The position numbers and the translations under genes were made by a program. The notes under the pieces were generated by a model. It saw only the letters and a list, made by a program, of their open reading frames with translations, was not told the DNA's origin and made no database searches. From positions 126,001 through 190,000 of the IMG/VR virus record IMGVR_UViG_3300034104_004745: a DNA stretch of 64,000 nucleotides; one strand, written 5' to 3'. Shown piece by piece: positions 36,680 through 46,080 of this stretch. Source of the stretch: a virus. Each line of letters begins with the position of its first letter. The stretch's first letter is position 1.

Positions 36680-39118
36680 TTATGACCCGCATCCTTCGCA
36701 CTCAAATGGCGAATCACTAGGTCTGCTTGCCACCATAACAACTTCGGGAGTTTCCTCACTTATAATTGTATTTTGTGGTGCATCATATGTTACTGGATGT
36801 TGTTTTTGTTGTGTGTCAGCTACCGGTTTAACGGCGCCCACATCTAATCCCAATCCTTTAATTGGGTCAACCGCAGATCTTGTTCTTAGATAGTACATAC
36901 CTGTTTTTAAACCTAACTTCCAACCAAATAGATGAGCTGCTAAAACTTTGGCTTTGGTAGCATTATCGATAAATAAGTTCATTGATTGAGATTGATCAAT
37001 AAAGATACTTCTATTTGCTGCCATTTGTAAAACCCTCTTTTGAGACATTTCCCAAACAGTTTTATAAACTTCTTTTATTTGTGTTGGTATTTCTGGAATA
37101 TTTTGAACTGATCCATTTTCTAAAATTAATTTATTTTTTAAATCTTCATTCCAAAGTCCAAGATTCATTAAATCTTTTACTAAGTGTTTGTTTACTACAA
37201 TAAATTCACCGCCTAGTGTTCTTCTTGAATAAAGGTTTGTTGTAAATGGTTCAAAAGCTTCGTTATTACCTAGGATTTGTGCTGTTGATGCTGTTGGCAT
37301 TGGTGCAACTAGTAATGAATTACGAACACCGTATTTAACAACTTCTTTTCTTAACGATTTCCAATCCCATCTACCTGACATATCTTTATCAGTCTTACCC
37401 CACATCTCATATTGGAAAATTCCTTTTTCGATTGGTGACCCTGATATTGATTCATAAGCACCAACTTCTTTAGCAATATCCTTTGATGATGTTAATGCTG
37501 CAAAGTAAATTGTTTCAAAAATATCACTTTGTAATTTATCGGCATCATCACTTTCAAATGGTAATGATAACATACAGAATACATCTGCTAATCCTTGTAC
37601 ACCTAAACCAATTGGTCTATGTCTAAAGTTAGATCTTTTAGTTTCTTCAGTTGGATAGAAATTTAAATCAATTACATTGTTTAAGTTTTTAACAACTTGA
37701 TATGTGTATTCGAATAATAGTTGATGATTGAATTCACCATCTAAAATATATTTTGGTAATGCAATCGATGCTAGGTTACACACAGCTTGCTCTGTTGGTG
37801 AACTATACTCAATAATTTCAGTACATAAGTTTGATGACTTAATTGTGCCTAGATTTTTTTGATTTGATTTATAATTCGCAGCATCCTTATATAGCATATA
37901 AGGTGTACCCGTTTCAATTTGAGCGGTTAAAATAGCATCCATAAGCTTTCTAGCTTTCATTACTTTTCTAGCTCTTCCTTCTTGCTCATATTGTTCATAT
38001 AATCTAGTAAATGCTTTATCTTCTGGTGTGTCATAAGCATCAGATAATCCTGGTGCTTCGTCTGGAGAAAATAATGACCAGTCACCATCAGTCTCGACAC
38101 GTTGCATAAATAAATCAGGTGTCCACATTGCTAAGAACAAATCTCTTGCTCTCATTTCTTCTTTACCGTGATTTTTTCTAAGGTCAATAAATTCAAGAAC
38201 ATCTGAATGCCAAGGTTCTAGATAAACAGCAAAAGAACCTTTACGCTTACCCCCTTGATTAATCCAACGAGCAACCTCATTATAAGTTTTCATCATTGGT
38301 AATAAACCATCCGACATACCACCAGTTCCTTTAATATAGGCGCCTTTAGCTCTTACATCATGAACATGTAGACCAATACCACCTGCCCACTTAGAAATCT
38401 TTGCTACATCTTTAATAGTATCAAATAATCCATCAATATCATCACCCTTATTTCCAATTAAAAAACAAGAAGACATTTGAGGTCTACGTGTTCCGGCATT
38501 AAACAATGTTGGTGTTGCATGTGTATAGAAGTGTTGTGATAAATCATCATAAATTCTTAATGCCATTTGGACATCTCCATTACAAATACCAACAGCAACT
38601 CTCATATACATATATTGAGGTCTTTCTACTGTTCTTTCACCAATCTTTAAAAGATAAGATCTTTCTAAAGTTTTGAAACCAAAATAATCGAAGTCAAAAT
38701 CTCTAGTTAGATTAATTGCCCCATCAATTATTTCTTTATTCTCCATCACAAAGTCATAAACCTCATCAGCGATTAAGCTAGATTGAACACCAGTTTTAGG
38801 CTCAATAAATGAATGTAATTCTTTAATTGCTTGTGAAAATTTCTTTGGTGTAGTTTTATGTGATAACGTAACAGCAATTCTACCAGCTAATTTTGCATAG
38901 TCTGGATGTGTTGTTGTCATAGAGGCTGCAGTTTCTGCTGCCAATATATCTAATTCTTTGGTGGTGATGCCGTCATAAATCCCTTGTGTAACTTTTAATG
39001 TAATAAATGTTGGATCAACATAATCCATATTTAAATCATTACATAGAGCACTAATTCTTTTAGTGATCTTGTCATATCTCATTTCTTCTAACGTTCCGTC
39101 TCTTTTTAGTACTTTCAT
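36680..39118 (-). CDS. nrdA: Class Ia ribonucleotide reductase large subunit
   Basis: 812 aa. Reduces ribonucleoside diphosphates to deoxy forms with NrdB. An N-terminal ATP-cone begins VLKRDGTLEEMRYDKITKRI. Catalytic residues are Asn430, Cys432 and Glu434 in SSNLCTEI, the redox pair Cys218 (SSCFLI) and Cys447 (AVCNLASIALP), the radical-transfer tyrosines in GMYYLRTR, and the C-terminal re-reducing pair Cys807/Cys810 in CEGCGS. The NLCTEIIEYSS / AVCNLASIALP wording is the eukaryotic-type branch of class Ia. No intron or intein is seen. It is the last gene of the replication unit. Confidence 0.97.
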   Translation of the reverse strand: MKVLKRDGTLEEMRYDKITKRISALCNDLNMDYVDPTFITLKVTQGIYDGITTKELDILAAETAASMTTTHPDYAKLAGRIAVTLSHKTTPKKFSQAIKELHSFIEPKTGVQSSLIADEVYDFVMENKEIIDGAINLTRDFDFDYFGFKTLERSYLLKIGERTVERPQYMYMRVAVGICNGDVQMALRIYDDLSQHFYTHATPTLFNAGTRRPQMSSCFLIGNKGDDIDGLFDTIKDVAKISKWAGGIGLHVHDVRAKGAYIKGTGGMSDGLLPMMKTYNEVARWINQGGKRKGSFAVYLEPWHSDVLEFIDLRKNHGKEEMRARDLFLAMWTPDLFMQRVETDGDWSLFSPDEAPGLSDAYDTPEDKAFTRLYEQYEQEGRARKVMKARKLMDAILTAQIETGTPYMLYKDAANYKSNQKNLGTIKSSNLCTEIIEYSSPTEQAVCNLASIALPKYILDGEFNHQLLFEYTYQVVKNLNNVIDLNFYPTEETKRSNFRHRPIGLGVQGLADVFCMLSLPFESDDADKLQSDIFETIYFAALTSSKDIAKEVGAYESISGSPIEKGIFQYEMWGKTDKDMSGRWDWKSLRKEVVKYGVRNSLLVAPMPTASTAQILGNNEAFEPFTTNLYSRRTLGGEFIVVNKHLVKDLMNLGLWNEDLKNKLILENGSVQNIPEIPTQIKEVYKTVWEMSQKRVLQMAANRSIFIDQSQSMNLFIDNATKAKVLAAHLFGWKLGLKTGMYYLRTRSAVDPIKGLGLDVGAVKPVADTQQKQHPVTYDAPQNTIISEETPEVVMVASRPSDSPFECEGCGS

Positions 39119-39133
39119 CTCTTATTAAAAATT

Positions 39134-40111
39134 TTAAAATTCTAAATCACCAAATGCTGATTCAAGATCTTCAGATTCTGAAGTTTTATTGACACCCGCT
39201 TTTTGATATTCTGCAACTCTTTTTTCAAAGAAGTTTGTCTTTCCTTGTAATGCAATATTTTGCATGAAATCAAATGGATTTTCTACATTATAAACTTTAG
39301 GAACACCTAATGCAACTAATAATCTATCTGTAACAAATTCTAAATATTGCGACATTAAATCTGAATTCATACCAATTAAACGAACTGGTAATGCTTCAAG
39401 AATAAATTCTTTCTCAATTTCTAAAGCACCACAAACAATATCTTTAATTTCTTGTTGTGACAATTTATTTTGAATATGGTGATTAAACAAATGACATGCA
39501 AAATCACAGTGCATACCTTCATCACGAGAAATCAATTCATTAGAAAATGTAAGCCCAGGCATTAGTCCTCTTTTCTTTAACCAGAAAATCGAACAGAAAG
39601 AACCAGAGAAGAAAATACCCTCAACAGCAGCAAACGCAATCAAACGCTCTACAAAAGTGCCTTTATCAATATATCTCAAAGCCCATTCAGCTTTTCTTTT
39701 AATTGCTGGTATGGTATCGATAGCATTAAATAATTTATTCTGTTCTTCTTTATCTTTAATGTATGAGTCAATCAATAATGAATATGTTTCACTATGAATG
39801 TTTTCCATCATAATCTGAAAACCGTAAAACATTTTTGCCTCAGTATATTGTACAGCATTAACAAAATTCATTGCAATGTTTTCATTAACAATACCGTCAG
39901 ATGCTGCGAAAAAAGCTAACACATGTTTAACAAAATGTTGCTCATCTGCATTTAATTTGTTTTCCCAATCATAGATATCTTGACCTAAATCAATTTCTTC
40001 AGCAGTCCAAAAACATGCTTCTTGTTGTTTATAGAGTTTCCATAAGTCATGGTGCTCGATTGGGAAAAGGACGAAACGTCCGGGATTGTCGACTAAAATC
40101 TTCTCGGTCAT
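39134..40111 (-). CDS. nrdB: Ribonucleotide reductase small subunit (diiron/tyrosyl radical)
   Basis: 325 aa. Diiron ligands by motif are Asp41 (EEIDLGQD), Glu103 and His106 with radical Tyr110 in ENIHSETY, Glu164 (AAVEGIF), and Glu198 and His201 in RDEGMHCDF. The C-terminal tail [11 protein letters not shown] is the acidic, aromatic peptide that docks into NrdA. The motif wording again fits the eukaryotic-type class Ia branch. It lies 15 bases upstream of nrdA and ten bases after the helicase gene, so dNTP synthesis is co-transcribed with the replisome. Confidence 0.96.
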   Translation of the reverse strand: MTEKILVDNPGRFVLFPIEHHDLWKLYKQQEACFWTAEEIDLGQDIYDWENKLNADEQHFVKHVLAFFAASDGIVNENIAMNFVNAVQYTEAKMFYGFQIMMENIHSETYSLLIDSYIKDKEEQNKLFNAIDTIPAIKRKAEWALRYIDKGTFVERLIAFAAVEGIFFSGSFCSIFWLKKRGLMPGLTFSNELISRDEGMHCDFACHLFNHHIQNKLSQQEIKDIVCGALEIEKEFILEALPVRLIGMNSDLMSQYLEFVTDRLLVALGVPKVYNVENPFDFMQNIALQGKTNFFEKRVAEYQKAGVNKTSESEDLESAFGDLEF

Positions 40112-40121
40112 GTTATTTGTT

Positions 40122-41513
40122 TTATTTATTGATTAATTCTTTTCTTTCTAGATACTCATTGTAAGCTTTGTTCTTACGTTGTTTTGCTTCTTCTTGTTGG
40201 TCTACTTTGAAGCCAAGTAGTGTGTTCTGATGATCTACATCGATTTCTAGGAATTCATTATTGAATTTACAATTATTGAATACCACACCGTCTCTACCAA
40301 TTCTAGATTTTAATAAAGTAAGTGTAGCTAAATTCATTTCCTTTTGTTCAAGTGTTTTACCAATTGATAATACAACGTGACCAATTTGAGCCTTCTTGAT
40401 AGAACCACCCATTTGATCTGTTGTAACTACTTCACTCTTAATAGACTCTCTATTACCTTGTGTTGCAGTCCATATCGCAATATCAAATTCAGATGTCATA
40501 GATTCAAGTTGTCTCATGATTGCACCATCTCCTTTCCATTCTTCATTATAGTTTGTCTTTTCTGGAGAGATACAGTCAACATAATCCAAAGTTACTAAAT
40601 CTATTCGAAAACCATCAGCTTGCATCTTCCTTAATTTAGATTTTATTTCAGAAACAGTAACTGAATCACTTGGGATCTTCAATAATCTTAACTCGCCGGT
40701 TGATGAATTTTTTCTTTCTGTAACCATTCTTTCAACCTCTTCTGCCTGAAGTGGTTGTTCTTTTGGTGTAATTCCAGTCCAAATTGTAAAATGTTTTCGT
40801 TTAATGTTATTCACATTATCCTCAAAGAAAATTTGAACAACATTATAGCCTTGGTTAAACGCTTCATTTGAGAATTTAGTTAATAATGTTGTTTTACCAG
40901 TACCTGTTGGTGCTAAAACAACCCCTAATTCACCTCTACCCAAGCCGCCATCTAATAAATTATCAATACCTACAACACCTGTTGGTATTGGTCTTCTATT
41001 ATCTGCTTGTAAAGCTAAACTAATACTTTCAAAGATATCAACAACATCATTATCAGTTGCCCCAACTTGTAGAGCATCTTGAATTAATTTCTCGATTTTG
41101 TGATATTCTTCAAATTCACCCTTAGAAGTGATCTCCTCTATCTTTTTAATGGTTTTTTTTAGAACTTGTTGTTTACAAAAGTTCATTGCCTTATCCTTAA
41201 TAAGAGGAACACCGCCCAGATCAATAACATGATCTTGTATGTTCTTTATAGTGTCAATAAATGCCGTTCTAGCGGTATCTGAAACACTCTCAGAAAGGAT
41301 TTTTTGTTCTAAAGCAGAGTAAGAAGGTAATGTGTTATATTTTTCATAACACTCCTTAATATTCTGCATAATGAACTTAAATCCATTATTATCAAAGTAG
41401 CTTTGATCCATGACCTCAACTATACTTTCACCGAATTTTCGGTCTTCTATAATAGTTTTTAGTAGTTCTATTTGATACGTTTGCCCTAAATGGCCAAAGT
41501 TTTTTTCGGTCAT
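40122..41513 (-). CDS. 41: Replicative DNA helicase, DnaB/gp41 family
   Basis: 463 aa. A helical N-terminal domain (1-150) is followed by a RecA-type core. Walker [10 protein letters not shown] lies at 201-209, Walker B at Asp310 in LVTLDYVD, and the downstream [10 protein letters not shown] and [18 protein letters not shown] are typical of the DnaB C-lobe. It unwinds DNA at the fork, 5' to 3' on the lagging strand, with the primase encoded at 8659-9597. Length fits T4 gp41 (475 aa). It is between the 147 aa unknown gene and nrdB with short spacers. Confidence 0.93.
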   Translation of the reverse strand: MTEKNFGHLGQTYQIELLKTIIEDRKFGESIVEVMDQSYFDNNGFKFIMQNIKECYEKYNTLPSYSALEQKILSESVSDTARTAFIDTIKNIQDHVIDLGGVPLIKDKAMNFCKQQVLKKTIKKIEEITSKGEFEEYHKIEKLIQDALQVGATDNDVVDIFESISLALQADNRRPIPTGVVGIDNLLDGGLGRGELGVVLAPTGTGKTTLLTKFSNEAFNQGYNVVQIFFEDNVNNIKRKHFTIWTGITPKEQPLQAEEVERMVTERKNSSTGELRLLKIPSDSVTVSEIKSKLRKMQADGFRIDLVTLDYVDCISPEKTNYNEEWKGDGAIMRQLESMTSEFDIAIWTATQGNRESIKSEVVTTDQMGGSIKKAQIGHVVLSIGKTLEQKEMNLATLTLLKSRIGRDGVVFNNCKFNNEFLEIDVDHQNTLLGFKVDQQEEAKQRKNKAYNEYLERKELINK

Positions 41514-41541
41514 AATATAAAATTATTATATATAAAATAAA

Positions 41542-41985
41542 TTAAAGTTGGTACTGAAGATATGTCGTTTCTGGATTACCATATGACAAAACTTCAGTTA
41601 AATCTGCCAAAATTCTTCTCAATTTTGGTCGAATATCTACAGCATATCTAACTTTTGGATGGTAGTAATGTGCTGCGAATATTCTTTGAATAAATACATC
41701 GTCTCCTTGCTTAATTTCTAGCAAAAAGTATTGTTCTTCTGCTTCTTTTGGATCTTCCACAAAGTCATTATTCATAAAAAATCCTTGATTTTCGATAAGG
41801 TATTCGGAACTTTTTATTTTCAAATCTTCCGATATTTCTTCACAAATATTTTTTACTTCATAATGCAATTCCATAGATTTTCTGGTTGTAGGATTGTAAT
41901 CCCTAACGTTAAAGAATCTTTGGCAGATGATATTGCCATCTAGTGTAAGTAAAAATTCAAACTTGTTTTGTTCTTGAATGTTCAT
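41542..41985 (-). CDS. Unknown protein with two copies of one domain, 147 aa
   Basis: Two halves align by eye: FLLTLDGNIICQRFFNVRDY (9-30) with a following NPTTR, against FLLEIKQGDDVFIQRIFAAHY (about 85-108) with a following HPKVR. Each is followed by about 25 residues of helix (VKNICEEISEDL against PKLRRILADLTE). This is an internal duplication of a roughly 60-residue alpha/beta unit. No catalytic motif. It lies in the replication operon between the flap nuclease and helicase, so a replication-associated accessory role is inferred. Family not recognised. Confidence 0.65.
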   Translation of the reverse strand: MNIQEQNKFEFLLTLDGNIICQRFFNVRDYNPTTRKSMELHYEVKNICEEISEDLKIKSSEYLIENQGFFMNNDFVEDPKEAEEQYFLLEIKQGDDVFIQRIFAAHYYHPKVRYAVDIRPKLRRILADLTEVLSYGNPETTYLQYQL

Positions 41986-41997
41986 AAGTCTTAGTTT

Positions 41998-43017
41998 TTA
42001 TTTAATTTTAAATTTAATTATGTTTTTATTTTTTTCTTTTGTTGTTAATCTCATGAATGGGTTTAAGAATTTAATCCAGGCATCATCACTTTTAGGTAAA
42101 ACTGTGAAAAGACCATCTTCTGTCATCATTTTCATGACATTTTTATAAGAACGACCGTCTGAATCAAGTTTTTCGGTGATTAAAGAAGTAACACCCTCTT
42201 TAGCCTCATAGGTCAATATTGGATCATCGAGACATACCATTCTATTATTAATATCAAAAAACTCATCCCCATATACACCTAACTTAGTTACCCCAGTAAG
42301 AAAATTAGCGATTAACTTGTTATGTTTATCAGCCTCAAATATTAAATTACCTTGATTCCTAACTTCACTTAAACTTAAATGACGAGTCTGCATTTCTGGG
42401 AAAAATGAGATTAATCTTTTAATGCCTAAGTTTTTAATTCCGTAAATATTATCTGACGGGTCTCCACAAAGTATTTTAACTAGTTTTACATTTTCAATAA
42501 GAATGTTTTCATGATCATATTCAATCATGTCATTCTTTTTGTATACTTTTTTGTGAGCTGGGTTGTAAATGCTTACATTTTCATTTACTAACTGTGCTAG
42601 ATCTCTATCTGAAGAATAGATTATCTTTTTTTCATTAGGGGAGTTTTGTGTGTAATAAGCGATGCAATCATCTGATTCACAATATTCGAATTCTCCTTGT
42701 CTAACATAGATTTCTTCTAAATATTGTTTAATTCTTGATCTTTGTCTTTGATACGAGTAAATTTCTTCGTCTGTCTTAATTCTTGTTTTTCTATTTTCCT
42801 TATATAGACTATATATTTTTTTTCTAGACTGACTACCATCTTTACCGTCCCAGAAGACCACGATCTTATCAAGCTGATAATTTTCAAATGATCTTCTGAG
42901 AGTATCGATAAAGTGGTATAAGCCACCAAAATGCTGTCCTTTATAAAAATGGTTTTTTAAACCGTAGAAACCAATGGTTAATAAGTTGTCCCCATCAACC
43001 AATAATGTGTTAGACAT
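41998..43017 (-). CDS. 5'-3' exonuclease / flap endonuclease (T4 RNase H-like)
   Basis: 339 aa. PIN/FEN metal-binding acids are visible: Asp8 and Asp10 in LLVDGDNL, Asp57 in VVFWDG, Glu114, Asp116 and Asp117 in CESDDC, Asp137 and Asp139 in SSDRDL, and Asp186 and Asp189 in GDPSDNI. The last is followed by the helix-three-turn-helix IKNLGIKR. It would remove RNA primers and flaps on the lagging strand. T4 RNase H (305 aa) is similar in size and role. It lies between uvsX and the 147 aa gene in the replication operon. Confidence 0.92.
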   Translation of the reverse strand: MSNTLLVDGDNLLTIGFYGLKNHFYKGQHFGGLYHFIDTLRRSFENYQLDKIVVFWDGKDGSQSRKKIYSLYKENRKTRIKTDEEIYSYQRQRSRIKQYLEEIYVRQGEFEYCESDDCIAYYTQNSPNEKKIIYSSDRDLAQLVNENVSIYNPAHKKVYKKNDMIEYDHENILIENVKLVKILCGDPSDNIYGIKNLGIKRLISFFPEMQTRHLSLSEVRNQGNLIFEADKHNKLIANFLTGVTKLGVYGDEFFDINNRMVCLDDPILTYEAKEGVTSLITEKLDSDGRSYKNVMKMMTEDGLFTVLPKSDDAWIKFLNPFMRLTTKEKNKNIIKFKIK

Positions 43018-43044
43018 GTAGTCTATTCTTTAATAGTTAAACAA

Positions 43045-44076
43045 TTAATCCTCGTTGACTTCTTCTGGTATTGGTTCGAATTTAATCTCATCAACATTAT
43101 CTACCTTCTCATCAAATAATGAGCTGATATATACCAAATTGTCTTTTACATAATCCTCTCTAGATTTTTTCTCTTCTGCTGCTTCTTTTGCTCTCATAAA
43201 TCCATGAGGTGTTACCATAATCTTACCATCACCAAATTGAATACCATTAACGTGGTTCTTCATAACTGTAATCTTACTTCTTGTTGCGATAGTAACAGTT
43301 CTTTTATTCTTTGTGATAGAAATTTTTGTTGTTCCAGCATTCTTTTCGTTACCAAATCTGAATACTAATGTTGAATTTAACCAAATAGATTCACCACCTT
43401 TCGCTTTGATTTTAGGTTGACCAAATGGATTATCTGGTAATTCAACCCAAGGCTGATTAACAATAATCAAAGTGTTTGTGTGATCTTTATCTGCTCTTCT
43501 TGAACCAGATATTCTTTGGTTAATTCCCATACCGATCTTGTCTGATAATACAGAAGCATTGTGTTGCTTACCGCCTTTACCTTCCCAAGTCATTTTACAT
43601 GGTACAGAACCAACAGAATCCCAAAGGAATAGTAAATCATACGGTAACTCACCTTTTTCTTGTAAATCAAGCATTTCATTGATAAAATCAGTGATTTGTT
43701 CAATGTACTCGAAATCATTTTTAAAAATGAAATCTCCTGAATATGTGATTTCTCCAGTTGAATGGTCAATATCCTTTGTTACGGGAATACCCATAATAGA
43801 AGCATGGTCAAAATCAAATTTTTGTTCTGTGATAATAAAAATTGGTAGCATACCTTTTTTAATAGCATCAGCTGCTGCACCAAGTAAAGCTGTTGTTTTA
43901 CCCGTATCTGAGTGACCTAAAAACATATTGATGTGTCCTAGTGCAGGACCTGGTAATCCAGTAGCATCTAGAAAAGCATCACCCAAATCCAAGAAACGGT
44001 CTGGTTTATATGTTGTCTTGCTTGAATATTTCGAAGCAAGTTGTGAAATTGAGAAATTTTGTTTCTTTATAGCCAT
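43045..44076 (-). CDS. uvsX: Recombinase UvsX/RecA-like
   Basis: 343 aa. Strand-exchange ATPase. Walker A is GHSDTGKTT at 54-62, Walker B is LLFLWDS with Asp153, and the L2-like region and NTLIIVNQPWVELP follow. The N-terminus (ISQLASKYSSKTTYKPDRFLDLG) and the acidic C-terminus (EFEPIPEEVNED-like) are typical of UvsX. With gp46/47 and the SSB it makes the set needed for recombination-dependent replication. It is 52 bases after the SSB gene, with a hairpin between them. Confidence 0.93.
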   Translation of the reverse strand: MAIKKQNFSISQLASKYSSKTTYKPDRFLDLGDAFLDATGLPGPALGHINMFLGHSDTGKTTALLGAAADAIKKGMLPIFIITEQKFDFDHASIMGIPVTKDIDHSTGEITYSGDFIFKNDFEYIEQITDFINEMLDLQEKGELPYDLLFLWDSVGSVPCKMTWEGKGGKQHNASVLSDKIGMGINQRISGSRRADKDHTNTLIIVNQPWVELPDNPFGQPKIKAKGGESIWLNSTLVFRFGNEKNAGTTKISITKNKRTVTIATRSKITVMKNHVNGIQFGDGKIMVTPHGFMRAKEAAEEKKSREDYVKDNLVYISSLFDEKVDNVDEIKFEPIPEEVNED

Positions 44077-44097
44077 ATTAATAATTTTTTAAAAAAG

Positions 44098-44124
44098 TGG
44101 GCTTTTGACGTTATCTCCAGCCCA
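44098..44124 (-). terminator. Hairpin between SSB and uvsX (terminator or attenuator)
   Basis: Stem TGGGCT / AGCCCA with a 15-base loop, then CTTTTTT on the minus strand. Short stem and long loop suggest partial termination, which would give more SSB than UvsX transcript. Confidence 0.5.
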
Positions 44125-44129
44125 TTGGA

Positions 44130-44978
44130 TTAGAACGGCAGATTTTCGTCTGCTTCTTCGTCTTCTTGAGGATCTTCAATCGGTGCAGCAACTGTTTGTG
44201 CTTTACCTACAATCACTTCTTCACCACTAGCACCTGAGGACCATTTTTTGTTCTCAGAATCCCAAATTGGTGTTTCTCCTTTCGCAACCATTTCTAGATA
44301 TTCTTCTGGCTTCTTAGAGTATACATCTGACCAAGATAACTCATCATTAACCCAACCTTTTGCTACAGAATCATCTGTATGAAGTGGAGACGGGTCTTCA
44401 GGAATAATTGAATTGATTGTTGTATATTCCTTACCATTACCTGATTTTGTCAAGCTTAGGAATAATGTCAAATCTCTACCAGTTTGTAGATCGGTGATGT
44501 CACCTTTCTTTTGGAAAAGAGGGAAAATCTTATCTAAGATACCATCTTGCTTTCCGTTGTGCTTAAATCTCCAGAATTTAGGACCATCTTGTTCGTTATC
44601 ACGATCAATAACTTTAACAATATAGAACTTCTTAGAACGATATTGACGGGCGTATTCTTTGTCCGCCTCAACACCGGTATTCATCAATACCTGATATACT
44701 TCATTCAATGGAGAACGCTTACCTTCTTGTTTTGGATCAAAAAGCTTTACCCATTTACCATCTACTTGGATTTCATGGAAATAAGCCTCTTTAAACGGTG
44801 TTGTGCCGTCAGCTGTAGGTAGGATTCGAATTCTACGTTCTTCTCCTCTAGAACCTTTCGGTAAAACCGTTGTAAAATACTTTTTTAATCTGTCTTCGCT
44901 CGATACTTTGTTACCGTTTCCGCTTGCGGATTGCTTGTTTTTTTCGTACTGTGCAAGTACTGCGTCTACTGTGCTCAT
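44130..44978 (-). CDS. 32: Single-stranded DNA-binding protein, gp32-like
   Basis: 282 aa. Residues 25-130 carry the gp32-like OB core (RRIRILPTADGTTPFKEAYFHEI, KFYIVKVIDRDNEQDGPKFWRF). No zinc-finger cysteines as in T4 gp32, a difference shared by several distant T4 relatives. The tail is acidic and ends DENLPF, the tip used by SSBs to recruit replication proteins. It heads the SSB-uvsX-flap-helicase-nrd unit. Start 44978 is preceded by an A-rich leader and by a TATTTATA box. Confidence 0.85.
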   Translation of the reverse strand: MSTVDAVLAQYEKNKQSASGNGNKVSSEDRLKKYFTTVLPKGSRGEERRIRILPTADGTTPFKEAYFHEIQVDGKWVKLFDPKQEGKRSPLNEVYQVLMNTGVEADKEYARQYRSKKFYIVKVIDRDNEQDGPKFWRFKHNGKQDGILDKIFPLFQKKGDITDLQTGRDLTLFLSLTKSGNGKEYTTINSIIPEDPSPLHTDDSVAKGWVNDELSWSDVYSKKPEEYLEMVAKGETPIWDSENKKWSSGASGEEVIVGKAQTVAAPIEDPQEDEEADENLPF

Positions 44979-45008
44979 AATTTTTGTTTTAAATTGACAA
45001 TAGTAAAA

Positions 45009-45016
45009 TATAAATA
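45009..45016 (-). promoter_or_regulatory. TATTTATA box upstream of the SSB gene
   Basis: Exact minus-strand TATTTATA, 30 bases before ATG 44978, immediately after the T run of the previous unit's terminator. Likely start of the replication transcript. Confidence 0.45.
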
Positions 45017-45022
45017 AAAAAA

Positions 45023-45042
45023 CCCAGATTACAAAATCTGGG
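45023..45042 (-). terminator. Intrinsic terminator after the ferritin-like gene
   Basis: Perfect stem CCCAGATT / AATCTGGG with a 4-base loop, followed by seven T on the minus strand. It closes the 46278-45074 operon. Confidence 0.9.
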
Positions 45043-45073
45043 CTAAAAATAATTTTAAAAAGTATGTAAAAAG

Positions 45074-45454
45074 TTACTCTAGGGTCAATAGATATGCTAA
45101 TTTGTTGATTGAACCTAACATTTCATCTCTAAGGTTTAAAAGGTCGGTATCTTTTTCTTTTGACAATTCCCCACTTAATCCTATAAGTCCGTTTTTAGCG
45201 GCTTGTAGAAATTCAACAATATTAAGATCTGTAAGATTCTTCATTTGAATGGTGTCGGTAGAGTTATCTAAAGTAAATCTACCATGTTTCCCCATACAAA
45301 CTTCAACATATTCGTCAATAAGACCACCTAAGGTACTATAAATTTCACCAAAAGCAATATGTCTAGCATAACCTTTGGTTTGCCAATGTAATATTTTAAA
45401 TTGTAGCTGTAAACTTAAAAAAAAGTTTACATTAGAACTCAGGTTGTTGTTCAT
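45074..45454 (-). CDS. Ferritin/Dps-like small protein (DUF5856-like)
   Basis: 126 aa, all-helical. The opening NFFLSLQLQFKILHWQTKGYARHIAFGEIY, split here as LQLQFKILHWQTKGYARH and AFGEIYSTLGGLIDEYVEV, recalls the Dps/ferritin first helix pair (HW..KG..., E..Y..L..L.DE). From memory this is the DUF5856 family found in phages and large viruses, of unknown function. The Dps iron ligands are only partly present, so DNA protection or iron storage is not shown. It overlaps the preceding gene by 23 bases and ends the operon. Confidence 0.65.
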   Translation of the reverse strand: MNNNLSSNVNFFLSLQLQFKILHWQTKGYARHIAFGEIYSTLGGLIDEYVEVCMGKHGRFTLDNSTDTIQMKNLTDLNIVEFLQAAKNGLIGLSGELSKEKDTDLLNLRDEMLGSINKLAYLLTLE

Positions 45455-46076
45455 CTTGATATGGATTAAAGCTCTTCACTAAATGCTCTTTTGAATAGTT
45501 TTCAACTTCATTTTTTGTTAAAACGTATTCATTTTTACCACTAGCTCTCATTTCTTCTTGTTTATGGGTAAAAAACTCTTGGGGTTTCTGGCTAAAAGGA
45601 TATGAATCCAATGAGCGCATTTCTAATTTTTCTTCTGGGGTTGGTGGCTTCATACCTTCAACTTTTGAACCCAACTGATCAATTTTAGTTAAAATCGCAT
45701 CCATATTACCTAATTTAGATTCTAGATCATCTAGTTTACTAAACACGGTATCCATTTTTTGAATTACACCGTCATGTTCCATTTTAGAACTTTCTAATTC
45801 ATTCTTGATGTTTTTAGTCATATTAACTAAATCTGTAACATCAACTTCTTCAGTTTCACTCATTTCTGGGCTGTCTGGTAATGGTGCTGCTGGTGCGTCC
45901 ATTCCTGGTGCATCTACTGGTGGCATATCTCCTGCAGGTGCAGGTGGCATATCTCCTGCAGGTGCAGGTGGTAGTGGTGCAGGTTCAGCTTGCTCATTAA
46001 TTAGATAATGCTTAGCAGCATTTCTGTTGATTTCTCTAAATCTGTTTACTTCCTGTATAAGTTTTTGTTCTAACAT
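45432..46076 (-). CDS. Pro/Ala-linker coiled-coil protein, 214 aa
   Basis: I take ATG 46076 (MLEQKLIQEVNRFREINRN), four bases after the previous stop. The frame extends to 46139 but would overlap the 65 aa gene. Residues 30-75 are Pro/Ala-rich (PAPAGDMPPAPAGDMPP tandem units). Residues 80-150 form a coiled coil (SKLDDLESKLGNMDAILTKIDQL). The basic-acidic C-terminus contains SLDSYPFSQKPQEFF. No family recognised. It resembles an internal virion or scaffolding-type protein by composition only. Confidence 0.6.
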   Translation of the reverse strand: MLEQKLIQEVNRFREINRNAAKHYLINEQAEPAPLPPAPAGDMPPAPAGDMPPVDAPGMDAPAAPLPDSPEMSETEEVDVTDLVNMTKNIKNELESSKMEHDGVIQKMDTVFSKLDDLESKLGNMDAILTKIDQLGSKVEGMKPPTPEEKLEMRSLDSYPFSQKPQEFFTHKQEEMRASGKNEYVLTKNEVENYSKEHLVKSFNPYQDEQQPEF

Positions 46077-46080
46077 AGTA

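Noticed and set aside
36580-36680. tRNA or tmRNA after nrdA
   Set aside because: No 7-bp acceptor stem, T-loop GTTCRA or CCA end could be fitted on either strand.
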